Of a DNA stretch of 12,321 nt, positions 1 to 5,630 are shown piece by piece (the first letter of the stretch is position 1; each line of letters opens with the position of its first letter). The stretch is taken from NCBI GenBank assembly GCA_965372135.1, contig CBDVBD010000095.1, positions 1-12,321 on the forward strand, read 5' to 3'. Both the position numbers and the translations under genes were made by a program. This stretch comes from CBDVBD01 sp965372135 (GTDB lineage Bacteria; Electryoneota; RPQS01; CBDVBD01). The notes under the pieces are model-generated. The model had not been told where the DNA came from. It worked only from the letters and a program-made list of their open reading frames with translations, and made no database searches.

Positions 1-392
1 GGACTGTATCGGATCACACGGTATCCCCAGGCTTTTTCCGGCACATTCCAATTATTGGTTCCTTGTAAACCCAACATAAGGTTCAGGTTATCTCGCATTT
101 TCCAATCGAGATAGATATACTTTGAGAATACATGTCTTCTACCTTCGCCAGGATTCACATCTGTAAGATATCGAATCATAAATTCATCCGACAGAAAGTA
201 CATCCCTCCGAAGTACACTCTCGAAAATGCAAATTTGTTCGTCAGTCCATCCCCTTCCGTCGCATCATGCATGTAATAAAAATACCCCGTCCCCTCCAAC
301 TTGTAACTACCAGGTTCCTCCGCCATCACAACCGAAAATGACAAAAGTACTGCAATAATAGCAGCGGTTAAGATCATCCCTTTGGGTGTCAT
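1..392 (-). CDS. Porin-like outer-membrane beta-barrel protein (N-terminal part, truncated by window edge)
   Basis: Reading leftwards from an ATG at 392-390, an open frame runs off the window after about 130 codons with no stop. A GGAGG ribosome-binding site lies 4 bases upstream of the ATG. The product starts with a typical Sec signal peptide (MTPKGMILTA, a hydrophobic stretch, then SVVMA as the likely cleavage site, about residue 24). The mature part alternates aromatic and polar residues in short strands (YKLEGTGYFYY, FAFSRVYFGGMYFL, FMIRYLTDV, KYIYLDWKM, LNLMLGLQG), the look of an outer-membrane barrel of the phosphate-selective-porin (OprO/P-like) type seen in FCB bacteria. Substrate and exact family cannot be told from this fragment. 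A good sigma70-like promoter lies just upstream. Confidence is high for a gene and moderate for the barrel call. Confidence 0.75.
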   Translation of the reverse strand, partial: MTPKGMILTAAIIAVLLSFSVVMAEEPGSYKLEGTGYFYYMHDATEGDGLTNKFAFSRVYFGGMYFLSDEFMIRYLTDVNPGEGRRHVFSKYIYLDWKMRDNLNLMLGLQGTNNWNVPEKAWGYRVIRYS

Positions 393-455
393 AATTCCTC
401 CGGTTTTGTTGATTTGTGGATTCTATGGCAATTTGTGAATCAGATAAACTGACAG

Positions 456-484
456 AATATAACAGAAACTATAGATAAAGTCAA
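456..484 (-). promoter_or_regulatory. Sigma70-like promoter of the porin-like gene
   Basis: On the minus strand TTGACT (484-479) and TATATT (461-456) are separated by exactly 17 bases. The predicted start of transcription lies near 449, giving a leader of about 55 bases before the ATG at 392. Confidence 0.5.
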
Positions 485-588
485 GACTTAGTTTTCAGAA
501 TAGTCAAGTATTCACATGCGAAGTATCATTGCTTTTTGTGCCCGCCATGCTTCAATCCAACGGATGCCGGAGCAACCTGGCAGGTTAT

Positions 589-619
589 CCCCCCTTCAAG
601 GGGGGGAATAAAAGGGGGG
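589..619. repeat. C-run/G-run hairpin repeat, copy 1
   Basis: Six C, then TTCAA, then seven G, a short A/T spacer (AATAAAA) and a second run of six G. The first C and G runs can pair as an 8-bp stem (CCCCCCTT with AAGGGGGG). Two further copies of the same plan (C-run, hairpin apex, G-run, A-rich spacer, G-run) occur at 3456-3509 and 3524-3560. Such repeats are short interspersed elements common between genes in many bacterial genomes; a family name is not assigned here. Confidence 0.7.
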
Positions 620-628
620 TTTTATAAA

Positions 629-652
629 AACACCACAATTTTTTGTGGTGTT
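629..652. repeat. Perfect inverted repeat, 10-bp stem with TTTT loop
   Basis: AACACCACAA (629-638) pairs perfectly with TTGTGGTGTT (643-652) around a TTTT loop. There is no T-run after it on either strand, so it is not an ordinary intrinsic terminator. It starts 9 bases after the C-run/G-run repeat, the same spacing as the 11-bp-stem hairpin after copy 3 of that repeat at 3569. Confidence 0.7.
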
Positions 653-675
653 AATCCACACCCAATGTACACCCT

Positions 676-691
676 AACCGCTTCAGCGGTT
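676..691. repeat. TTCA-loop hairpin AACCGCTTCAGCGGTT, copy 1
   Basis: A 6-bp stem (AACCGC/GCGGTT) closed by a TTCA tetraloop. The same 16-base core recurs at 3743-3758. It is followed by TTAAAAA, so terminator activity on the plus strand would be weak. Confidence 0.7.
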
Positions 692-711
692 TTAAAAATC
701 GAAATTGTCTG

Positions 712-740
712 TTGCAATTTTCTCATTTCTTCATTAAATT
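712..740 (+). promoter_or_regulatory. Possible promoter of the DUF362/beta-propeller unit
   Basis: TTGCAA (712-717), 17 bases, then TAAATT (735-740); each box matches 4 of 6 consensus bases. It lies 46 bases upstream of the DUF362 ATG. The match is weak and other starts in this AT-rich leader are possible. Confidence 0.3.
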
Positions 741-785
741 ATCATAACGGGATCATTGTGAGGAAACATCCAAACTGGAGTAAAA

Positions 786-2093
786 ATGCGCAAGATCGAT
801 CGCCGTGATTTCATCAAATCCAGTAGCAAGATTGCCGCTGGCAGTATGTTGTTGCCTGCAATTCTGACCGCCAATTCCCGCCACACTGGCGGCACCGACG
901 AACCCAGTAAAGTAGTGGTGGTAACGGATGATAACTGTACCGAAGGGTACAATATCAACACCGAAGTTCTGCAGATTATTGTCGATACCGGTATCACCGA
1001 ATATACAGAAATTTCAAATGTCGGTGAAGCCTGGATGTCGTTGTTTCCCGGGATAACATCCGATTCCGTCATCGGTATCAAAATCAGCCTGTTAAATCGA
1101 TATGTCCCCACCCGCCCCGAAACCACTCAGGCTGTAATTGAAGGATTGCTGCAAATGCCGGTTCCCGGCGGGTTCGATCCCAATAACATCATCATTTGGG
1201 ATCGATGGAACTCTGACCTGATCAACGCCGGTTATACCATCAACACCGGATCCACCGGTGTCCGTTGTTTCGGAACCACCCAAAGCGGCATTGGATATAA
1301 CTACGACCAGCCACTGAGTGTACATATCAGAACCTGCTATCCATCGCGGATCCTCACCGATCATATCGACTACATGATAAATCTCGCCGTCATCAAAGAC
1401 CATTCCTTCTCCGGTGCTACCCTGTCCTTGAAAAACCATTACGGTTCAGTCCATAATCCCGAAGCCCTGCACAACGGATACTGCAACCCATACATCCCCG
1501 CCCTGAACCAGCAGATTAGGGACGTGTTGGGCGACAAACAGAAATTCTGTATGGTCGATGCCATCTTCGGCATGTACTACGGCGGTCCCTCCGGTCCCCC
1601 AAATTTCGTGTATAACGGCGTCATTATGAGTGAAGATACTGTGGCGATTGATCGCGTCGGATTGGACATCTTAGTGGAACGTGGTATGAGCCACGCATGG
1701 CAAGCGACTCATATTGAAACCGCCTCGCAAGAACCCTATAATTTAGGGAATTACGATCTCGCATTGATCGATAGAATTGACATTGAAAATCCCTCCTCAG
1801 CGGTGTCCGATCTCACAGGAACCAAACCCACCGACTTTTGTATAATAGGCGTCTATCCCAATCCCTTCAATCAGAGTGCCGTCATCCAGTACAGCCTGCG
1901 TTCAGAATCAACGGTGAATTTGAGCGCCTACGATCTCCTGGGACGTGAGATAACTCGATTGGTGGATGGACTGCGTCCCGCCGGGATGCACAAGGCTATT
2001 TTCGATGGTTCCGGGCTTTCCAGCGGAACCTATTTTGCACGCCTGACCGTGGGCAATTTGTCACAGACACAAAAGTTGTTGCTGTTAAAATAG
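786..2093 (+). CDS. TAT-exported DUF362-domain protein with T9SS C-terminal sorting domain
   Basis: A 435-residue secreted protein; the start is supported by GGAG 5 bases upstream of the ATG. A twin-arginine signal (DRRDFIK, residues 5-11, then a mild hydrophobic stretch to about 28) implies export in folded form. Residues about 40-340 are a DUF362 domain: VIGIKI near 95-100, IIIWDR near 135-140, ATLSLKNHYGSVH at 211-223, VDAIFGMYYGGP at 267-278 and EDTVAID at 283-289. The catalytic role of DUF362 is not established; no ferredoxin-type cysteine motif is present here. H206, H218, H223, H229 and C233 form a pattern shared with both paralogues in this window and could bind a metal. Residues about 353-435 are a T9SS type A sorting domain (YPNPFN at 357-362, then the L-G-R-E, G-x-H and SSGTYF landmarks), predicting transfer across the outer membrane. 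The beta-propeller gene follows after 40 bases. Confidence 0.9.
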   Translation: MRKIDRRDFIKSSSKIAAGSMLLPAILTANSRHTGGTDEPSKVVVVTDDNCTEGYNINTEVLQIIVDTGITEYTEISNVGEAWMSLFPGITSDSVIGIKISLLNRYVPTRPETTQAVIEGLLQMPVPGGFDPNNIIIWDRWNSDLINAGYTINTGSTGVRCFGTTQSGIGYNYDQPLSVHIRTCYPSRILTDHIDYMINLAVIKDHSFSGATLSLKNHYGSVHNPEALHNGYCNPYIPALNQQIRDVLGDKQKFCMVDAIFGMYYGGPSGPPNFVYNGVIMSEDTVAIDRVGLDILVERGMSHAWQATHIETASQEPYNLGNYDLALIDRIDIENPSSAVSDLTGTKPTDFCIIGVYPNPFNQSAVIQYSLRSESTVNLSAYDLLGREITRLVDGLRPAGMHKAIFDGSGLSSGTYFARLTVGNLSQTQKLLLLK

Positions 2094-2133
2094 GCTAAAT
2101 TCTTTTATATCATCTTACTCAACAGGAACTTCT

Positions 2134-3258
2134 ATGTCCCTGGGAAAAGTCGTTTGTATAGTTTATGTACTAATGATTTTGCCCTTTGCCGTCATTGCTC
2201 AAAATTTACTTAACAACCCGGAAAGCATTGTTTTCGACGAACCACGCAATCGATACATTGTGTCTAATTGGGGCAACGGCGCCATCGTGCAAATCGACAG
2301 CAACGGCGCACAATCCTACTTCAGCACCGTATGGTTGAATCAGTACCAGATTGCGGGTCTGTACTTGTTCGGGGATACCCTACTAACCGCTACCGGAACC
2401 GGAACCGATCCCGGCGTTTCCGGATTCGACATCAACACCGATTCCCTGTTGTTTCACATCTCCCTTCCCGGTGTCGGACTCCCCAACGATATCACCACCG
2501 ACACGTCGGGAACCATTTACGTCACCGATTACTGGGGCGATAAACTGTACCGAATTGTTGATCACCAACCCTCAATTATCTTCGGGCAAGGTCAGGGACT
2601 GGGCAGCCCCAACGGCATCATGTACGACCGTCCCTATCATCGATTGCTGATATGTTCCGTGATGGGTCCCGGCGCGCCCATCTTACAGGTCGATTTGCAG
2701 GATACCACCCTATCCACGCTGGTCGTCACCAACATCAGCGGGTCCGATGGCATCGCCATGGATGATGACCGCAATCTGTATCTATCTGAATGGGACGTCG
2801 ATGGAATTTACAAGTACGACAGCACCTTCACCAATCCCCCGGAGCTGTTTTCCACCGGACATCTGGACCCCGCGGATATCTATTTCGACCGGGTCAACAG
2901 CCTGCTCTGTATCCCCAACTTCAGCCGGCACACCGTGGATTATGTACCCATCGAACCCAGCGCGGTTGGTGTCGATCCCCTGAACTTGCTGCCCGAAAAA
3001 ATTACACTCCTGCCTAATTACCCCAATCCTTTTAACCCACAAACCCTTGTAACTTATACATTACCGAATGCCACAAATATTTTCATAGTGGTGTACGATG
3101 TTCAGGGAAGGATGGTCGAGCGGTTAGTGGAAGGCTGGCATCCGGCGGGAATCCACAGTACATTATTCAATGGCGCCAACCTTCCCAGTGGAGCTTATTT
3201 TGTGCAGTTAATAGCTGGGAAACATCAACAAACGCAGCAGATTGTTTTACTGAAGTAA
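2134..3258 (+). CDS. Secreted beta-propeller (NHL/SMP-30-like) protein with T9SS sorting domain
   Basis: A 374-residue protein with AGGA 6 bases before its ATG. A Sec signal peptide ends near AQ (residues 22-23). Residues about 28-273 show repeated propeller-blade phrases (ESIVFDEPRNRYIVSNW, NDITTDTSGTIYVTDYW, NGIMYDRPYHRLLIC, DGIAMDDDRNLYLSEW, ADIYFDRVNSLLCIPNF), typical of the NHL/SMP-30/gluconolactonase-like six-bladed fold. Metal-binding acidic and asparagine residues of true SMP-30 lactonases cannot be confirmed, so enzymatic activity is not claimed. Residues about 290-374 are a T9SS type A sorting domain (NYPNPFNP near 295-302, YDVQGR, G-W-H-P-A-G, PSGAYFVQL), so the protein is probably surface-attached or released. 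It lies 40 bases after the DUF362 gene on the same strand with no obvious promoter between, so the two are likely co-transcribed. A binding or scaffold role is a guess. Confidence 0.87.
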   Translation: MSLGKVVCIVYVLMILPFAVIAQNLLNNPESIVFDEPRNRYIVSNWGNGAIVQIDSNGAQSYFSTVWLNQYQIAGLYLFGDTLLTATGTGTDPGVSGFDINTDSLLFHISLPGVGLPNDITTDTSGTIYVTDYWGDKLYRIVDHQPSIIFGQGQGLGSPNGIMYDRPYHRLLICSVMGPGAPILQVDLQDTTLSTLVVTNISGSDGIAMDDDRNLYLSEWDVDGIYKYDSTFTNPPELFSTGHLDPADIYFDRVNSLLCIPNFSRHTVDYVPIEPSAVGVDPLNLLPEKITLLPNYPNPFNPQTLVTYTLPNATNIFIVVYDVQGRMVERLVEGWHPAGIHSTLFNGANLPSGAYFVQLIAGKHQQTQQIVLLK

Positions 3259-3322
3259 CGACTGTTATTTGATCAAGACGCTGGGTGCTTCGGGCAGCTT
3301 GATGCCCGGGATCCAGGAGTAG

Positions 3323-3345
3323 GTCAGGATCCCCGTGATCCTGAC
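3323..3345. repeat. Perfect inverted repeat, 9-bp stem
   Basis: GTCAGGATC (3323-3331) and GATCCTGAC (3337-3345) pair around a 5-base loop, CCCGT. No T-run follows. It is part of the repeat cluster after the beta-propeller gene. Confidence 0.6.
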
Positions 3346-3400
3346 ACCTGTTATTACGAGGAACCTGTCAGTTGGCGGATGCCGAAACAATTTCCCCCTC

Positions 3401-3446
3401 TGTCATCCCCGCGACCTGTCCGACTACTGACGGAAGGCAGGGATCT
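3401..3446. repeat. TGTCATCCCCGCGA/AGGCAGGGATCT repeat with a 20-base insert at its apex
   Basis: The outer parts, TGTCATCCCCGCGA (3401-3414) and AGGCAGGGATCT (3435-3446), join into a sequence very like the interspersed repeat TGTCATTCCCGCGAAGGCGGGAATCT found in many bacteria. Between them, exactly at the hairpin apex, sits CCTGTCCGACTACTGACGGA (3415-3434), which matches 16 of 20 bases of the insert at 3467-3486. The uninterrupted form is known here by resemblance only; no empty copy occurs in the window. Confidence 0.6.
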
Positions 3447-3455
3447 ATATAATTA

Positions 3456-3509
3456 CCCCCCTGCTACTTGTCCGGCTATTGCCGGATTTGCAAGGGGGAG
3501 CAAGGGGCG
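3456..3509. repeat. C-run/G-run hairpin repeat, copy 2, with a 20-base insert
   Basis: The arms are CCCCCCTGCTA (3456-3466) and TTTGCAAGGGGGAGCAAGGGG (3487-3507). Copy 3 at 3524 reads straight from CTGCTA into TTTGCA, while this copy has CTTGTCCGGCTATTGCCGGA (3467-3486) between them. The insert itself folds as TCCGGC-TATT-GCCGGA. The empty site in copy 3, only about 60 bases away, defines the insert ends clearly. Confidence 0.7.
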
Positions 3510-3523
3510 GTCTCTACAAATAA

Positions 3524-3560
3524 CCCCCCCTGCTATTTGCAGGGGGGGATTAAGGGGGGG
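3524..3560. repeat. C-run/G-run hairpin repeat, copy 3 (empty site)
   Basis: CCCCCCCTGC (3524-3533) pairs perfectly with GCAGGGGGGG (3539-3548) around TATTT, followed by ATTAA and a second run of seven G. It is the uninterrupted relative of copy 2 and shares the following TCTCT with it. Confidence 0.75.
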
Positions 3561-3568
3561 TCTCTTTA

Positions 3569-3593
3569 GGTCGGGTTTCATCGAAACCCGACC
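3569..3593. repeat. Perfect inverted repeat, 11-bp stem with 3-base loop
   Basis: GGTCGGGTTTC (3569-3579) pairs with GAAACCCGACC (3583-3593) around ATC. It begins 9 bases after the end of C-run/G-run copy 3, as the 629-652 hairpin does after copy 1. No T-run follows. Confidence 0.7.
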
Positions 3594-3603
3594 CTTGTGA
3601 TAG

Positions 3604-3630
3604 CACCCGAATTCATTCGGGTGTATTTTT
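3604..3630 (+). terminator. Candidate intrinsic terminator of the DUF362/beta-propeller unit
   Basis: CACCCGAA (3604-3611) and TTCGGGTG (3616-3623) form an 8-bp stem with a TTCA loop, followed at once by TATTTTT (3624-3630). This is the best plus-strand terminator after the beta-propeller gene, although 345 bases beyond its stop. It may equally be an interspersed repeat that happens to end in T. Confidence 0.45.
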
Positions 3631-3635
3631 GCCAT

Positions 3636-3664
3636 CCAATCCCGAGGGTGGGTGGGGGATTGGG
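3636..3664 (+). other. G-quadruplex motif overlapping a hairpin
   Basis: GGG-T-GGG-T-GGGGG-ATT-GGG (3646-3664) has four G-tracts with loops of 1, 1 and 3 bases, a canonical intramolecular G-quadruplex motif on the plus strand. The last part (GGGATTGG, 3656-3663) can instead pair with CCAATCCC (3636-3643), so two folds compete. Confidence 0.5.
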
Positions 3665-3733
3665 TAGCAAATCATGTCCACCTACCGGAGGATTTGTGCG
3701 CCCACAGGCGGGGTTGTGAAAATTCGATTCCCC

Positions 3734-3759
3734 AAAAATCCAAACCGCTTCAGCGGTTT
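3734..3759 (-). terminator. Candidate terminator of the DUF362/LamG unit, TTCA-loop hairpin copy 2
   Basis: Read on the minus strand, a 7-bp stem (AAACCGC/GCGGTTT, 3759-3742) is followed by GGATTTTT (3741-3734), 52 bases beyond the LamG-protein stop. The same hairpin core occurs at 676-691. On the plus strand its loop reads TTCA. Confidence 0.4.
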
Positions 3760-3772
3760 CCCATTTGCCCGT

Positions 3773-3794
3773 TGTCGGGAGGCATGTCCCGACA
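3773..3794. repeat. Inverted repeat TGTCGGGA/TCCCGACA
   Basis: An 8-bp perfect stem (3773-3780 with 3787-3794) around GGCATG, 16 bases beyond the stop of the LamG protein. No T-run follows on the minus strand; it may act together with the hairpin at 3734-3759. Confidence 0.5.
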
Positions 3795-3810
3795 TCTAAA
3801 AAACCATTCC

Positions 3811-5619
3811 CTATTTAATCAGCACTGTCTTCCTAACAACATAACTAATCCCGGTATCTAACGATACTAAATAAACCCCGGATGCCACATTGGTCGCATC
3901 CCAGGAAATGGAATGTACGCCGGCGGCTTTCGTTCCCTCGAATAACGTTGCCACTTCCCGTCCCGCAATATTCCATACTTTGATTGTTACCGGAGACTGC
4001 TGGGGAAGCTCGAAACTGATCCGAGTGGTGGCATTGAAAGGGGTGGGGTAGGGGGGATTCAATCTAACTGCCCTGGGCAGCATGCTTGAATTATCGGATG
4101 GAATTCTGGAAGCCGGTTCGAACCGGATAAAGCGATATCCGCCTGCGTGAAGTCCCTGATCGGAAATCAGCGAATCAGAATTCGGATATAATGTATCACC
4201 ATCGATGATTGTCGGAATTCCCCCTGTCAACGAGAAATCCACCCAAAGTATATCCCGATTGGAGTTCCACTGAGTCCCCCCCAATTCCCCATTTCCTGAC
4301 AACCAACTGTGACTGTCCGATAACCGTAAAATATCGTCAATATTCCCAGCATTAATAGTAATTGGCGCCACCGATTCAGAAAAGGTCACCCGCATAGTAT
4401 CGTCCTCATCGATTTCCAACGCCTGTATATTTCCCTCCATAAGTTCCGCCGATGTGATATACAAAACCCGTTCGGGAAGTCCGACCTCGACCCAAGCCAG
4501 ATTAGTCAATATACCGCCGTGACCGTTTCCGGTAGCATCGGAAAACACCGATCCTGTACCCTCATCGAAATGCCAAAGTGCAGTGGTCAGTTGGTGCCGA
4601 TACAGAATATTGGCATCGGTTTCCGCTCCGAAATCCAACGCCGTCTGCAGCGCTACCGCCGGTCCCCACTCTTTGCTTAACGTAACAGTAACATAATACT
4701 TATCCCGCCGAAACTGCAGCGTATAATCCCACAGCAATCCGGTATCCACCCGGGCTTCTGTGCCGATCGAATCGATGATGAGGTGGAACGGGGGAACGAT
4801 TAAGGGGTCGTGATACAACGAGTCGGCATCCTCCGAAGTTCCCTGATCGAACATCATCAAGCTGAGTTGCACATCATGCCCCCCGATTTGCCCATAATAA
4901 TACTGCCGGAGGGCATACATAAAATTGTGCGAGATAAAGACTTCCGCACCACCATTGATGATCGCATACAGGGATTCATAATCCCAGGCTTCGATCAGGT
5001 CGCTGGAATCCGTGCCCATATCCCATCCCGGTACTACCTGATTCCTAACCCGAAGACCGAGGATCGGATAAATAAAGGGATCGAATTCGCTGGAATACCA
5101 TGCGGTATCGGATAAACTGATTTCGTCAAAAAGACCAGATAGCTGTTCGGAACCGTCACCTCCGCCGATGAAAATCGGTCCCGGCATATATGCCGGAACG
5201 CCTGTGCCCGCTGTGGTCCCATCTGGCGTACCATTGAGGAACACCCGAAGGTCATCGCCATCATAACAAGCAGCTAAATGTGCCCAGGTACCCAAAGGCA
5301 GTGGCGTGTTTCCAACTGCAACTAAATTTACCGAGCTAACAAGTGACAGTGACGCCGCTGGTCGACCCTCACAGATCGACAACGAAAAATTATCCGGCTG
5401 ATAATCAGTCCTGAATAACAATTGCTGAGGGGCTTCGTCATCGATCAAATACACCCACCCTTCACCGGTCCAAGTTGCCCCGGGACTTAAAGCGCTGTCA
5501 GCTAAGACGCTGCCCCTACATCCTTGCGACGCATCAATGGCATAGCGGTCTTGCGCCTGCAGCAGGCTGCATAACAATATCAGGAGAATCAACGTCACAA
5601 TCGGAGTTCGATGTAACAT
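3811..5619 (-). CDS. Secreted LamG-type (concanavalin A-like) domain protein with T9SS sorting domain
   Basis: The ATG at 5619 is preferred: it has AGGA 5 bases upstream and begins directly with a Sec signal peptide (MLHRTPIVTLILLILLCSL, cleavage near AQ). An in-frame GTG at 5640 lies inside the upstream gene and has no ribosome-binding site. The product has 602 residues. Residues about 40-170 are a LamG/concanavalin A-like jelly roll (GEGWVYL, LPLGTWAHLAACYDG, LRVFLNG, GLFDEISLSD), usually a carbohydrate- or protein-binding module. Residues 348-366 (LWHFDEGTGSVFSDATGNG) match the first strand of a second LamG domain, but its remainder is missing. A region near 385-505 resembles an Ig-like Ca-free sandwich. 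Residues about 518-602 form a T9SS sorting domain (YPTPFN at 524-529, GREVATLF, SGVYLV). It is the last gene of the leftward unit, 11 bases after the DUF362 stop at 5631. Its ligand is unknown. Confidence 0.87.
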   Translation of the reverse strand: MLHRTPIVTLILLILLCSLLQAQDRYAIDASQGCRGSVLADSALSPGATWTGEGWVYLIDDEAPQQLLFRTDYQPDNFSLSICEGRPAASLSLVSSVNLVAVGNTPLPLGTWAHLAACYDGDDLRVFLNGTPDGTTAGTGVPAYMPGPIFIGGGDGSEQLSGLFDEISLSDTAWYSSEFDPFIYPILGLRVRNQVVPGWDMGTDSSDLIEAWDYESLYAIINGGAEVFISHNFMYALRQYYYGQIGGHDVQLSLMMFDQGTSEDADSLYHDPLIVPPFHLIIDSIGTEARVDTGLLWDYTLQFRRDKYYVTVTLSKEWGPAVALQTALDFGAETDANILYRHQLTTALWHFDEGTGSVFSDATGNGHGGILTNLAWVEVGLPERVLYITSAELMEGNIQALEIDEDDTMRVTFSESVAPITINAGNIDDILRLSDSHSWLSGNGELGGTQWNSNRDILWVDFSLTGGIPTIIDGDTLYPNSDSLISDQGLHAGGYRFIRFEPASRIPSDNSSMLPRAVRLNPPYPTPFNATTRISFELPQQSPVTIKVWNIAGREVATLFEGTKAAGVHSISWDATNVASGVYLVSLDTGISYVVRKTVLIK

Positions 5620-5630
5620 AATGTTCCTAT

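Larger units (their letters stand above)
393..785. other. Non-coding stretch with hairpin repeats between divergent genes
   Basis: No credible gene is seen here. The left half is AT-rich and holds the promoter of the leftward porin-like gene. The right half (about 574-695) holds a small inverted repeat (AACCTG-g-CAGGTT, 574-586), a C-run/G-run hairpin, a perfect 10-bp-stem hairpin and a TTCA-loop hairpin, listed separately. The last 75 bases probably carry the promoter and leader of the DUF362 gene. Confidence 0.7.
3259..3810. other. Non-coding repeat cluster between convergent gene units
   Basis: This 552-base gap between two convergent units has no credible gene. It is filled with palindromic units: an imperfect stem at 3272-3303, a 9-bp stem at 3323-3345, a boilerplate-type repeat carrying a 20-base insert at 3401-3446, two C-run/G-run repeats (one with a related insert), an 11-bp-stem hairpin at 3569-3593, terminator-like hairpins, a G-quadruplex motif and an 8-bp stem at 3773-3794. 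There is no transposase or integrase frame. Confidence 0.75.

Noticed and set aside
536..808. Open frame of 90 codons on the plus strand
   Set aside because: It runs through the hairpin repeats and into the real DUF362 gene in another frame; no ribosome-binding site or recognisable protein features.
3259..3810. CRISPR array or insertion sequence
   Set aside because: Repeat units are not regularly spaced and differ from each other, there are no spacers, and no transposase or Cas frame is present.
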